Positions 1-7,535 of a DNA stretch of 8,490 nucleotides are shown in pieces. A program made the translations under genes and the position numbers. The notes below the pieces were generated by a model that was not told the origin of the DNA, searched no databases, and saw only the letters and a program-made list of their open reading frames with translations. Every line of letters starts with the position of its first letter. Position 1 is the first letter of the stretch. The stretch is from Flavobacteriales bacterium (GTDB taxonomy: Bacteria; Bacteroidota; Bacteroidia; Flavobacteriales; UBA7430), in assembly GCA_024959975.1 (NCBI GenBank), contig JANXFM010000040.1, forward strand, positions 1-8,490, written 5' to 3'.

Positions 1-339
1 GCAATTGCAAGTTTAATATTACTGGAAAAAAAAGAATGTCAGGCAGCAATAAAGAATATTGCTAAAAGTCATGAAACTTTTGCCAATAATATAAAATCGT
101 TTGAGGGTATTAAAGACATACGTCAAACCGGAACCATTTTAGCCATCGAATTAAAAGCAGACTCTTCGGGTTATGCAAGCAAAATTCGTCAGCAATTATA
201 CCAAGACTTTTTAGATCAGGGCGTTTTATTAAGACCTTTAGGAAACGTAATTTACATACTTCCTCCCTATTGTATTAAAGAAAAAGAATTGAAAAAAGTA
301 TATGAAGTAATAAAGAACAAACTAATGTCCTTAGCTTAA
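1..339 (+). CDS. bioA: Adenosylmethionine-8-amino-7-oxononanoate aminotransferase, C-terminal part (BioA)
   Basis: This is the last 112 codons of a gene whose start lies before the window; it ends with TAA at 337-339. BioA is a cytoplasmic PLP enzyme that transfers an amino group from S-adenosylmethionine to 7-keto-8-aminopelargonate (KAPA), giving 7,8-diaminopelargonate in biotin synthesis. The most telling part is codons 76-89, reading LLRPLGNVIYILPP, which matches the family's C-terminal RPxGxxIYxxPPY block. Arg at codon 78 falls where BioA has its substrate-carboxylate arginine (Arg391 in E. coli, from memory). An upstream block, QTGTILAIEL, fits the preceding strand of fold-type I aminotransferases. 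The PLP-binding lysine lies outside the window. Another class III aminotransferase is possible, but the RPLGNVIY-PPY block favours BioA. Biotin made by this pathway would be the cofactor of the carboxylase encoded at 4359-5900, though the genes are not adjacent. Confidence 0.88.
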   Translation, partial: AIASLILLEKKECQAAIKNIAKSHETFANNIKSFEGIKDIRQTGTILAIELKADSSGYASKIRQQLYQDFLDQGVLLRPLGNVIYILPPYCIKEKELKKVYEVIKNKLMSLA

Positions 340-346
340 ATAAAAA

Positions 347-463
347 ATGATTGTAACATCAAATCCCGTAAACGATGTTGTTATAAAAAGCGAGCGCTTA
401 AACCAAATCGTTATTAATGAAATAACTGTACTGTTCCCCGATAAATATCTTCTTCCTCAGTAA
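347..463 (+). pseudogene. Orphan T9SS type A sorting-signal-like fragment (38 codons)
   Basis: A short frame runs from ATG at 347 to TAA at 461-463, beginning 7 bases after the bioA stop codon. Its first half, including TSNPVNDVVIKSERLNQIVI, resembles the opening of T9SS type A C-terminal sorting domains: a (Y)PNPV-type motif, a short beta strand, then an IxIxxI strand. The usual YDxxGR/K motif and final strands are missing, and the second half is unlike the family. The frame overlaps the last 50 bases of the convergent secreted-protein gene. A TAA at 341-343 closes the frame just upstream, so it is not the tail of a longer open frame in this window. I infer a relic of a lost sorting-domain gene, but chance resemblance over about 25 residues is possible. 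Expression is doubtful. Confidence 0.3.
383..399 (-). terminator. Weak hairpin plus T-run after the secreted-protein gene
   Basis: Read on the minus strand, AAGC-GCTC-GCTT forms a 4-bp stem (388-399), followed directly by a T-rich run (TTTTTAT). It lies about 15 bases past the TAA of the minus-strand gene. The stem is short, so this is only a candidate terminator. No better hairpin was seen between the two convergent genes. Confidence 0.3.
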
Positions 464-2420
464 CCTTATTTCCAACTTTAAGAACATAAAAATAAACGCC
501 TTCGGCAAGTTCATCATCCTGATGCGTAGTTTGACCATTCCACCACTTGCCATTTAAACCGTAGTGACCATTTTTATAAACCTCATCGCCCCATCTGTTA
601 TAAATACTCATGTTACTGTATGAATAAAACTCATATGTAAGATCCTTAATGGTAAAAAAATCATTTACACCATCCCCATTAGAACTAATTACATTTGGGA
701 TAATCAAATCACACATAAAAAGAATGTTAAACTCTAAGGTGGTATCACAGGCAGTATACCCAAAAGTATAATCTCCGTATTGGCCCACTATCAGATCTGT
801 CTCAAGTGAAAATGGAGCCGTAAAGCTAGCCGAAACAGGACCATCAATCCATTCCCAACCCTCTTCCATCCCCAAGGCTGGAACCGATAATTCGGTCTGT
901 AGTTCACAACGCATTAACTCCTCATAAGTTATTTGTGGGATGGCTTGTTCAAATTGAACCTCTAAAGTATCTGAAGTCTCACATTCACTATCCGTGAATT
1001 TAAAAACATACGATCCAAATTCGCTCACAGAAATTTCGGGAGTAAGCGAATTTATATTAGGGGAAAAATCAACTGTTGCATCTTCAGGCTCATAAATCAC
1101 TTCCCAAAGCCCTCCCTCGACAACATTAGTTGCTTCTAGATCAAGATCATACGTACACAAAGAAGACCCGTTTGATGTGGCTATAGGAGCATCATAAACT
1201 TCCAGTTCAAATTCTTCTGTGTACTCACAACCATAACTATCGGTAATCGTCATCACATAAGTGTGCATACCAGACATTGTCGGCTGAACGACTACCCTAG
1301 TAGAATCGTAATCTACAATAGATGACGGCTCTTCAGCACAATACCAATCATATGAAAGAATTTCAGCAACTAATGTATCCACAATATCTCCTGCAGCTAC
1401 AACATTCATTGACAAATCCCAAGCACAAATAAAGCCATTATCAGCTGCTAAATTATCTGTAATAGTTAGTGTCCAGTCCCCATTGGCCGGCGAACCCTCA
1501 AAATTTGAAAAATCCCCCAAAGGCTCATAAGAACCCGGGATCATGGAATAACCCCCTAAAGGAGCAACCATCGTATTCGTTGCATACTCATTTGCAAAAG
1601 TCCCAAAATCCGGATTTGCAGACCAACAATATTTCCAGCAATCACCCGCATTTTCTGTTAAATCGTCATCAATTGCATTACCCAACCAGGTACCACCACC
1701 ATCTTGGGTAAACAACATCACTTCCGTACCATTTGGCGCAGTTAATGACATATTTAGATCCCCCAAATATGAATGCTCAATCTCAGCACAAACTTCTATA
1801 AAATCATCAGCTTCCAAAACAACTGAGGGATCATAAATCGACGCATTGACTGTGGTCGTGTAAGACACCCCTACACCATCAGGCAAATAAATAGGTTCCC
1901 CAAAATTTTGCCCAATTTCTTCATGAATTATCCATGTAATAGGATCAAAAAAATTAGTTGTACTATCTGGTCCCGAAATACTAGAACCCACTTGCACTAT
2001 CGTTTCAGGGCATACTTCCCCATCTTCCGGCAATAATATTTCGGTTATTATCCCCGGATTATCATAAACTACGATTAAAGAAGTTTGCTCAGTACAACCA
2101 TTACGATCAGTAACAAGTAAACTAAGCTCATATTGTCCGCTCTCCGCATACAAATGATTTACTGATTGTCCTGTAGCTGTTTGACCGTCCCCAAACGTCC
2201 ACTCAAAAGTAGTCGTATGATCCGTCTGAGAATAGTACACATTATTGTTAGGATAATCTGTTGAAGCAATTAAATCAAAATCATAACAAGCATCTATTTC
2301 GCCAGCATTCATACGATCACTTGATTCAATTTGTATCGTAAAATCCTGACAAGGATGTTGTTCTTGAGCTGATATATTTAGTGCAAAAAATGCACAAAGA
2401 AGAAACAGTATTTTTTTCAT
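414..2420 (-). CDS. Secreted PKD / P-domain protein with T9SS type B (gliding motility-type) C-terminal domain
   Basis: A 668-residue exported protein of unknown specific function, probably displayed on or released from the outer membrane by the type IX secretion system. Residues 1-19 (MKKILFLLCAFFALNISAQ) are a typical signal peptide. A PKD domain at about 70-120 carries FEWTFGDG and SGQYELSLLVTD. A proprotein-convertase P-domain at about 186-340 has HSYLGDLNMSLTAPNGT and ends GDWTLTITDN...GFICAWDLSM. Residues 341-570 form Cys-containing Ig/PKD-like strands. Residues 572-668 are a CHU_C/type B sorting domain: LIIPNVISSNGDGVNDFF, then IYNRWGDEVY, and GVYFYVLKV near the end. No catalytic domain is visible, so an adhesive or structural role is more likely than proteolysis. 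I chose the ATG at 2418-2420; a TTG two codons upstream gives a poorer N-terminus. The gene is divergent from lepA and has its own likely promoter. Confidence 0.92.
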   Translation of the reverse strand: MKKILFLLCAFFALNISAQEQHPCQDFTIQIESSDRMNAGEIDACYDFDLIASTDYPNNNVYYSQTDHTTTFEWTFGDGQTATGQSVNHLYAESGQYELSLLVTDRNGCTEQTSLIVVYDNPGIITEILLPEDGEVCPETIVQVGSSISGPDSTTNFFDPITWIIHEEIGQNFGEPIYLPDGVGVSYTTTVNASIYDPSVVLEADDFIEVCAEIEHSYLGDLNMSLTAPNGTEVMLFTQDGGGTWLGNAIDDDLTENAGDCWKYCWSANPDFGTFANEYATNTMVAPLGGYSMIPGSYEPLGDFSNFEGSPANGDWTLTITDNLAADNGFICAWDLSMNVVAAGDIVDTLVAEILSYDWYCAEEPSSIVDYDSTRVVVQPTMSGMHTYVMTITDSYGCEYTEEFELEVYDAPIATSNGSSLCTYDLDLEATNVVEGGLWEVIYEPEDATVDFSPNINSLTPEISVSEFGSYVFKFTDSECETSDTLEVQFEQAIPQITYEELMRCELQTELSVPALGMEEGWEWIDGPVSASFTAPFSLETDLIVGQYGDYTFGYTACDTTLEFNILFMCDLIIPNVISSNGDGVNDFFTIKDLTYEFYSYSNMSIYNRWGDEVYKNGHYGLNGKWWNGQTTHQDDELAEGVYFYVLKVGNKVTEEEDIYRGTVQLFH

Positions 2421-2487
2421 ATCCAAATTACTGACGCCAAGCTTTTAAAAAAAAAATCGCTAAATACAATTTCCCTGGCAAAAACGA

Positions 2488-2519
2488 CAAATATAACTTT
2501 TTTTAGCACCTGTAGCAAT
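2488..2519 (-). promoter_or_regulatory. Bacteroidota-type promoter for the secreted-protein gene
   Basis: On the minus strand, TATATTTG (2495-2488) is a full match to the Bacteroidota -7 consensus TAnnTTTG. It is preceded by ATTG (2519-2516) with a 20-base spacer, close to the -33 TTTG element. Transcription would begin near 2482, leaving a leader of about 60 bases before the ATG at 2420. No Shine-Dalgarno sequence is evident in that leader, as is usual in the phylum. Confidence 0.55.
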
Positions 2520-2549
2520 TTAGTATTTACCTCAAATAGTTTAGTTTTG
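2519..2549 (+). promoter_or_regulatory. Bacteroidota-type promoter for lepA, abutting the start codon
   Basis: TTTA (2519-2522), a 19-base spacer and TAGTTTTG (2542-2549) fit the TTTG / TAnnTTTG consensus with one mismatch in the -33 box. The -7 box ends only five bases before the lepA ATG at 2555, so the transcript should start at or very near the start codon. The -33 box shares base 2519 with the -33 box of the divergent promoter. Confidence 0.6.
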
Positions 2550-2554
2550 CATTG

Positions 2555-4348
2555 ATGAAACAAGAAAACATACGCAACTTTTGCATCATTGCACATATCG
2601 ACCATGGTAAAAGTACTTTGGCCGACCGCCTGTTGGAACATACTCAAACGGTAACCGAAAGAGAATCACAGAATCAACTCCTCGACAATATGGACCTGGA
2701 GCGTGAACGTGGAATAACCATCAAGAGTCATGCCATCCAAATGGAGTTTCTTTACAAAGGAACCACCTACAGGCTAAACTTAATTGACACACCCGGTCAC
2801 GTAGATTTCTCTTATGAAGTATCACGTTCCATAGCTGCCTGCGAAGGAGCCTTGTTAATTGTAGATGCGGCTCAAGGGATTCAAGCACAAACCATTTCGA
2901 ACTTGTACTTAGCGCTCGAAAACGATTTAGAGATTATTCCGGTACTTAACAAGATTGATCTACCTAGTGCCAACCCCGAAGAAGTAAAAGATCAGATTAT
3001 CGATTTAATTGGTTGTGAAAATGAAGACATTATTCCGGCCAGTGCTAAAACAGGTATTGGTATTCAAGACATATTAGAAGCGATTGTAGAACGAGTCCCT
3101 TCTCCTAAAGGAGATGAAAAGGCTCCGTTGCAAGCCCTGATTTTTGACTCGGTATTCAACTCATTCCGCGGTATTGAAGCCTACTTTAAAATAGTGAATG
3201 GAACCATTCGCAAAGGCGATAAGGTGAAATTCTTCGCTACGGAGAAGGAATACTTTGCCGATGAAATAGGTGCCTTAAAACTTGACCAGGAACCTCGCAA
3301 AGAAATAAAAGCAGGTGATGTGGGTTACATCATTTCGGGAATCAAGGTTGCCAACGAAGTAAAAGTTGGAGATACCATTACCCATACAGAGACTCCTTGC
3401 GACAAGCCTATTGAAGGTTTTGAAGATGTAAAGCCCATGGTATTCGCCGGAATTTACCCGGTAGATACAGAAGATTACGAAGAACTTCGTACGTCAATGG
3501 AGAAACTACAACTAAACGATGCCTCACTTACTTTTGAGCCGGAATCTTCTGCAGCTTTAGGCTTTGGTTTCCGTTGTGGATTCCTGGGAATGCTACACAT
3601 GGAGATCATTCAGGAACGTTTGGAACGCGAATTCGATATGATCGTTATTACCACGGTACCTAACGTATCTTATTTCTCATATAACAGAAATGGTGAGAAA
3701 ATGTTGGTAAACAACCCATCGGATTTACCCGACCCATCAACTATAGAAAAAGTTGAAGAGCCTTATATTACAGCTCAAATTATTACAAAATCCGAATACA
3801 TTGGCTCTATCATCACGTTATGTATTGAAAAACGTGGTGTACTTAAAAATCAGGTTTATCTTTCAACAGACCGAGTAGAATTAAGTTTTGAATTACCTCT
3901 TGCTGAGATTGTATTTGATTTCTACGATCGACTGAAAACCATTTCCAGAGGTTATGCCTCATTCGATTACCAGCCAATAGGCTACCAGCAATCAAATTTG
4001 GTAAAGATGGATATCCTCTTAAATGGGGATCAGGTAGATGCCCTTTCTGCCCTAATCCACAGAGATAATGCACACAACATAGGTAAAAAAATATGCGTAA
4101 AACTGCGCCAACTAATTCCAAGACAGCAATTTGATATTGCTATTCAGGCAGCTATTGGTGCAAAAATTATTTCGCGTGAAACCGTGAAAGCTTTACGAAA
4201 AGATGTTACCGCCAAATGTTATGGTGGTGATATTTCACGTAAGCGTAAGCTATTGGAAAAGCAGAAAAAAGGTAAAAAGAGAATGCGTCAGGTAGGAAAT
4301 GTGGAAATTCCACAGTCTGCGTTTATGGCCGTTCTTAAACTCGATTAA
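2555..4348 (+). CDS. lepA: Elongation factor 4 (LepA), ribosome-associated GTPase
   Basis: A complete 597-residue LepA/EF4, close to the family's usual length of about 600. It is a translational GTPase that binds the ribosome and acts in back-translocation or initiation quality control and 30S assembly; its exact role is debated. All GTPase motifs are present: G1 AHIDHGKST (13-21), G2 RERGIT (50-55), G3 DTPGH (78-82), G4 NKID (132-135) and G5 SAK (163-165). The C-terminus carries the LepA-specific domain, with KCYGGDISRKRKLLEKQKKG followed by a basic stretch. I chose the ATG at 2555; a TTG directly before it would only add one Met. It is the first gene of a likely operon: the next gene starts 10 bases after the stop. 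It is transcribed divergently from the secreted-protein gene. No truncation or lost motif was seen. Confidence 0.98.
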   Translation: MKQENIRNFCIIAHIDHGKSTLADRLLEHTQTVTERESQNQLLDNMDLERERGITIKSHAIQMEFLYKGTTYRLNLIDTPGHVDFSYEVSRSIAACEGALLIVDAAQGIQAQTISNLYLALENDLEIIPVLNKIDLPSANPEEVKDQIIDLIGCENEDIIPASAKTGIGIQDILEAIVERVPSPKGDEKAPLQALIFDSVFNSFRGIEAYFKIVNGTIRKGDKVKFFATEKEYFADEIGALKLDQEPRKEIKAGDVGYIISGIKVANEVKVGDTITHTETPCDKPIEGFEDVKPMVFAGIYPVDTEDYEELRTSMEKLQLNDASLTFEPESSAALGFGFRCGFLGMLHMEIIQERLEREFDMIVITTVPNVSYFSYNRNGEKMLVNNPSDLPDPSTIEKVEEPYITAQIITKSEYIGSIITLCIEKRGVLKNQVYLSTDRVELSFELPLAEIVFDFYDRLKTISRGYASFDYQPIGYQQSNLVKMDILLNGDQVDALSALIHRDNAHNIGKKICVKLRQLIPRQQFDIAIQAAIGAKIISRETVKALRKDVTAKCYGGDISRKRKLLEKQKKGKKRMRQVGNVEIPQSAFMAVLKLD

Positions 4349-4358
4349 AACCTGCGCT

Positions 4359-5900
4359 ATGAAAAATAAAATAAAAGCTCTTAATGCTAAAATAACAGAA
4401 GCTCAAAAAGGTGGTGGCGACAAAAGAATTGAAGCACAACACAAAAAAGGAAAGTTAACCGCTCGCGAGCGCATTCACTTTCTTTTAGACGAAGGTTCTT
4501 TCGAAGAAATCGGAATGTTGGTGACACACCGGTCTACCAACTTCGGACTAGATAAACAGAAGTTTTTAGGCGATGGTGTAGTTACCGGATACGGCACCGT
4601 TAACGGGCGTTTGATTTACGTTTTCGCTCAAGACTTTACCGTAATGGGTGGTTCTTTGGCCGAAGCACACGCACAAAAGATCTGTAGAGTAATGGATCTG
4701 GCCATGAAAAATGGCGCTCCGATAATCGGCTTAAATGATTCGGGTGGAGCTCGCATCCAGGAGGGGGTCGTTTCCTTAGGTGGCTATGCCGACATCTTCT
4801 ACAAAAACACATTGGCTTCCGGAGTTATCCCACAACTTTCGGCTATTATGGGGCCTTGCGCCGGGGGTGCCGTTTACTCGCCTGCATTAACAGACTTTAT
4901 TATGATGGTGGAAGACACCTCATACATGTTTGTTACCGGACCCAACGTCGTAAAAACCGTTACGCACGAAGAAGTAAGCTCTGAAGAATTGGGTGGAGCG
5001 TCAACGCATTCCTCTAAATCGGGCGTGGCACATTTCTCTTGTGCAAATGAAGTTGCATTGATTGAAGATCTAAAAACACTTCTCTCTTACATGCCTCAAA
5101 ACTGCGAAGAAGAAGCTCCTGCCATTCCTTACACATTAGCTGATGAACAGAGAGAAAGCTTAAACAACATCATTCCTGACAATCCAAATCAACCCTACGA
5201 CATTAAAGAGGTAATTGACGGGATTGTAGATAGCGATTCTTTCTTTGAAGTACATAAAAATTATGCTGAAAACATTGTTTGTGGTTTTGCTCGCATAGGT
5301 GGAAAGTCAATTGGAGTGGTGGCAAACCAACCCGCTTTTCTGGCAGGCGTTTTAAATATTGAAGCCTCTGTCAAAGGAGCGCGCTTTGTTCGTTTCTGCG
5401 ACTGTTTCAATATTCCTTTATTAGTTCTGGAAGATGTTCCCGGATTCTTACCCGGAACCGACCAGGAGTGGCATGGGATTATCACGCATGGCGCCAAACT
5501 ATTGTATGCATTTGCAGAGGCTACCGTACCACGCATTACCGTCATCACACGTAAAGCTTATGGTGGTGCTTACGATGTAATGAACTCCAAACACATTGGT
5601 GCCGACATGAATTACGCCTGGCCATCGGCAGAAATTGCCGTAATGGGTGCCAAAGGAGCTGCTGAAATTATCTTCAAAAAAGAAATTAAAGAAGCGGATG
5701 ACCCGGAAGCCAAGTGGAAAGAAAAAGAACAAGAATATGCAGACCTGTTTGCGAATCCATACAATGCCGCTGCACGTGGTTATGTAGATGAAGTTATTCA
5801 GCCTGCACATACACGCCAAAAATTGATCAAAGCATTTAAAATGCTCGAAAACAAAGTAGATACACTACCAAAAAAGAAACACGGAAATATTCCACTATAA
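4359..5900 (+). CDS. pccB: Acyl-CoA carboxylase carboxyltransferase (beta) subunit, propionyl-CoA carboxylase type
   Basis: A 513-residue cytoplasmic carboxyltransferase of the PccB/MmdA family. It moves the carboxyl group from biotin to an acyl-CoA, probably propionyl-CoA to (S)-methylmalonyl-CoA. The N-half has SGGARIQEG (128-136) and GPCAGGAVYSPA (165-176). The C-half has DVPGFLPGTDQEWHGI (359-374) and YGGAYDVM (401-408). Asp406 in the latter motif corresponds to the Asp tied to propionyl-CoA preference in Streptomyces PccB; acetyl-CoA-preferring relatives carry Ile there. The start is the ATG at 4359; in-frame codons further upstream lie inside lepA. No biotin-carboxylase or carrier-protein gene is nearby, so partners must be encoded elsewhere. 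The methylmalonyl-CoA decarboxylase alpha subunit is the main alternative, and sequence alone does not separate the two. It sits 10 bases after lepA and 1 base before purD, suggesting cotranscription. Confidence 0.93.
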   Translation: MKNKIKALNAKITEAQKGGGDKRIEAQHKKGKLTARERIHFLLDEGSFEEIGMLVTHRSTNFGLDKQKFLGDGVVTGYGTVNGRLIYVFAQDFTVMGGSLAEAHAQKICRVMDLAMKNGAPIIGLNDSGGARIQEGVVSLGGYADIFYKNTLASGVIPQLSAIMGPCAGGAVYSPALTDFIMMVEDTSYMFVTGPNVVKTVTHEEVSSEELGGASTHSSKSGVAHFSCANEVALIEDLKTLLSYMPQNCEEEAPAIPYTLADEQRESLNNIIPDNPNQPYDIKEVIDGIVDSDSFFEVHKNYAENIVCGFARIGGKSIGVVANQPAFLAGVLNIEASVKGARFVRFCDCFNIPLLVLEDVPGFLPGTDQEWHGIITHGAKLLYAFAEATVPRITVITRKAYGGAYDVMNSKHIGADMNYAWPSAEIAVMGAKGAAEIIFKKEIKEADDPEAKWKEKEQEYADLFANPYNAAARGYVDEVIQPAHTRQKLIKAFKMLENKVDTLPKKKHGNIPL

Positions 5901-5901
5901 G

Positions 5902-7173
5902 ATGAACGTACTCATATTAGGCTCCGGAGGTCGCGAACACACCTTCGCCTGGAAATTGGCACAAAGCCCGTTACTAAGCAAATTATACATTGCTCCCGGT
6001 AATGCCGGAACAGCAGCATTAGGTGAAAATGTAAACATCAAAGCGGATGATTTTGCAGCAGTAAAATCATTGTGTTTGGATAAAGAAATTAACATGGTGG
6101 TCGTAGGACCCGAAGATCCTTTAGTAAAGGGTATTCACGATTTCTTTTTAGCCGATGCCGACCTGAAAGACATTCCGGTGATCGGACCCCAAAAAGCAGG
6201 TGCTGAATTGGAAGGATCTAAGGATTTTGCCAAAGAATTTTTATTCCGTCACAACATTCCAACGGCAGCTTACCAAACCTTCACTTCTGAAAACTTAGAA
6301 GAAGGCTATGCCTTTTTGGAAACCTTAAAAGCTCCTTACGTTTTAAAAGCAGATGGTTTAGCTGCCGGAAAAGGTGTACTCATTTTAAGCTCTTTGGAGG
6401 AAGCGAAAGCCGAATTAAAAGAGATGCTTACCGAAGCCAAATTTGGTGCGGCAAGTGCTAAGGTGGTTATCGAAGAATTTTTAGACGGAATTGAACTATC
6501 TGTTTTCGTTTTAACCGATGGTAACAATTATAAAGTGCTTCCTACAGCCAAAGATTACAAACGTATTGGCGAAGGTGATACCGGCTTAAATACAGGTGGT
6601 ATGGGCGCTATTTCTCCGGTTCCGTTTGCAGACGATGTGTTAATGCAAAAGATCGAAGAACGCATCGTAAAACCAACGGTTGAAGGGCTTAAAAAAGATT
6701 GTCTGCCTTACAAAGGATTCATCTTTATCGGATTGATAAAAGTAGATGACGAACCTATAGTCATCGAATACAACGTTCGTATGGGAGACCCTGAAACAGA
6801 AGCCGTTTTGCCTCGTATCAAATCGGACCTACTGGACTTGTTCCAAGCCGTTGGAGAAGGGAAACTAAACGAGAAGACACTTGAATTAGATCCTCGATTT
6901 GCAACTACGGTTATGATGGTTTCCGGTGGATATCCTGAAGCTTACGAAAAAGGGAAAGTAATGACGGGAATTGAGGCTGTGGAAGATTCTATTGTATTCC
7001 ACGCCGGAACGAAACTCGAAGGAACAGAAGTTCAAACCAATGGGGGTCGTGTTATGGCATTAACCTCGTTTGGAGATACCATGAACGAAGCTTTAGCGAA
7101 GTCATTTGCCAATGCCGAAAAAATAAACTTCGAAGGAAAATACTACCGTACCGATATTGGTTTCGATCTGTAA
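5902..7173 (+). CDS. purD: Phosphoribosylamine-glycine ligase (GAR synthetase, PurD)
   Basis: A complete 423-residue PurD, typical in length. It catalyses the second step of de novo purine synthesis: ATP-dependent joining of glycine to 5-phosphoribosylamine, giving GAR. It opens with the family signature LILGSGGREH (4-13), followed by VVVGPEDPLVKG (66-77). The ATP-grasp core has VLKADGLAAGKGVLI (147-161), EEFLDGIELSVF (191-202) and the glycine-rich block GEGDTGLNTGGMGAISP (223-239). The Mg-binding segment EYNVRMGDPETEAVLPRI (289-306) is intact. The ATG at 5902 lies one base after the stop of the carboxylase gene, so translation is probably coupled. It is the last gene of the cluster, followed by a strong hairpin terminator. 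No other pur gene is in view, so this purD is separated from any purine operon. Confidence 0.98.
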   Translation: MNVLILGSGGREHTFAWKLAQSPLLSKLYIAPGNAGTAALGENVNIKADDFAAVKSLCLDKEINMVVVGPEDPLVKGIHDFFLADADLKDIPVIGPQKAGAELEGSKDFAKEFLFRHNIPTAAYQTFTSENLEEGYAFLETLKAPYVLKADGLAAGKGVLILSSLEEAKAELKEMLTEAKFGAASAKVVIEEFLDGIELSVFVLTDGNNYKVLPTAKDYKRIGEGDTGLNTGGMGAISPVPFADDVLMQKIEERIVKPTVEGLKKDCLPYKGFIFIGLIKVDDEPIVIEYNVRMGDPETEAVLPRIKSDLLDLFQAVGEGKLNEKTLELDPRFATTVMMVSGGYPEAYEKGKVMTGIEAVEDSIVFHAGTKLEGTEVQTNGGRVMALTSFGDTMNEALAKSFANAEKINFEGKYYRTDIGFDL

Positions 7174-7176
7174 ATT

Positions 7177-7213
7177 AAAGCCTCAAAATAGAGGCTTTCT
7201 TTTATTTCTTTTT
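7177..7213 (+). terminator. Intrinsic terminator of the lepA-pccB-purD cluster
   Basis: A perfect 8-bp stem, AAAGCCTC (7177-7184) with GAGGCTTT (7191-7198), encloses a 6-base AAAATA loop. A T-rich stretch (CTTTTATTTCTTTTT) follows. It begins four bases after the purD stop. Its T-rich tail overlaps the end of the convergent small membrane gene. On the minus strand the sequence after the hairpin is less T-rich, so its effect in that direction is uncertain. Confidence 0.85.
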
Positions 7214-7483
7214 ACTCTTTAGATGAAGCTCTTGCTGTTTCAGCAAAAATCTCCTTTCATACAAAGTAGAAAGGCAGGAATGAAGAACAACAGACGCTGC
7301 TGCAGGAATCATCAACCACTTGGAAAAATTTACGTCAAAAATATAAAGACAAGCAACCACAATAATAATCACATCAAAAACATACGTAACGGCCCGTGTG
7401 GTTTTAATCTTTTTATGATTGACCTCAATCTTTTCTTCAATTTCTTCCAAGCTAAGATTTTTTATAGCGTCCAAATGATTCAT
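7202..7483 (-). CDS. Small two-helix membrane protein, function unknown
   Basis: A 93-residue protein that I do not recognise. Residues 1-30 are charged and likely helical or coiled coil (LSLEEIEEKIEVNHKKIK). Two hydrophobic segments at about 31-49 and 56-75 should span the inner membrane, joined by a short DVNFSK turn. The tail (ERRFLLKQQELHLKSKKK) is strongly basic. By the positive-inside rule both ends would be cytoplasmic. Many Bacteroidota carry short proteins with this helix / two membrane segments / basic tail plan, but I assign no family. The minus frame is preferred over an overlapping plus-strand frame because it shows coherent membrane topology. It is convergent with purD and divergent from the YjbR-type gene, with a 52-base gap. 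No clear TAnnTTTG promoter was found; palindromic TAAATTTA at 7503-7510 is the nearest candidate. Confidence 0.7.
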   Translation of the reverse strand: MNHLDAIKNLSLEEIEEKIEVNHKKIKTTRAVTYVFDVIIIVVACLYIFDVNFSKWLMIPAAASVVLHSCLSTLYERRFLLKQQELHLKSKKK

Positions 7484-7535
7484 AATTTAAAATTATAGTT
7501 CTTAAATTTAGACATAATCTACAAAAAAATAAAAC

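Noticed and set aside
1469..1711. Plus-strand frame of 80 codons inside the secreted-protein gene
   Set aside because: Its Pro/His/Asn-rich product is what antisense of acidic, Gly/Asp-rich repeat coding sequence gives; no domain features.
2417..2647. Minus-strand frame of 76 codons overlapping the start of lepA
   Set aside because: It overlaps the conserved GTPase N-terminus and the divergent promoters, and has no recognisable protein features.
3843..4121. Minus-strand frame inside lepA
   Set aside because: It lies wholly within a conserved coding region and reads as an antisense shadow.
5261..5819. Two overlapping minus-strand frames inside pccB
   Set aside because: They lie opposite the conserved carboxyltransferase C-half; no features of their own.
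5895..6527. Two minus-strand frames inside purD
   Set aside because: They are antisense to conserved ATP-grasp sequence and lack promoter or domain evidence.
7223..7498. Plus-strand frame of 91 codons opposite the small membrane protein
   Set aside because: Its product is Asn/Lys/His-rich without structure, while the minus frame has two clear membrane segments and a plausible start.
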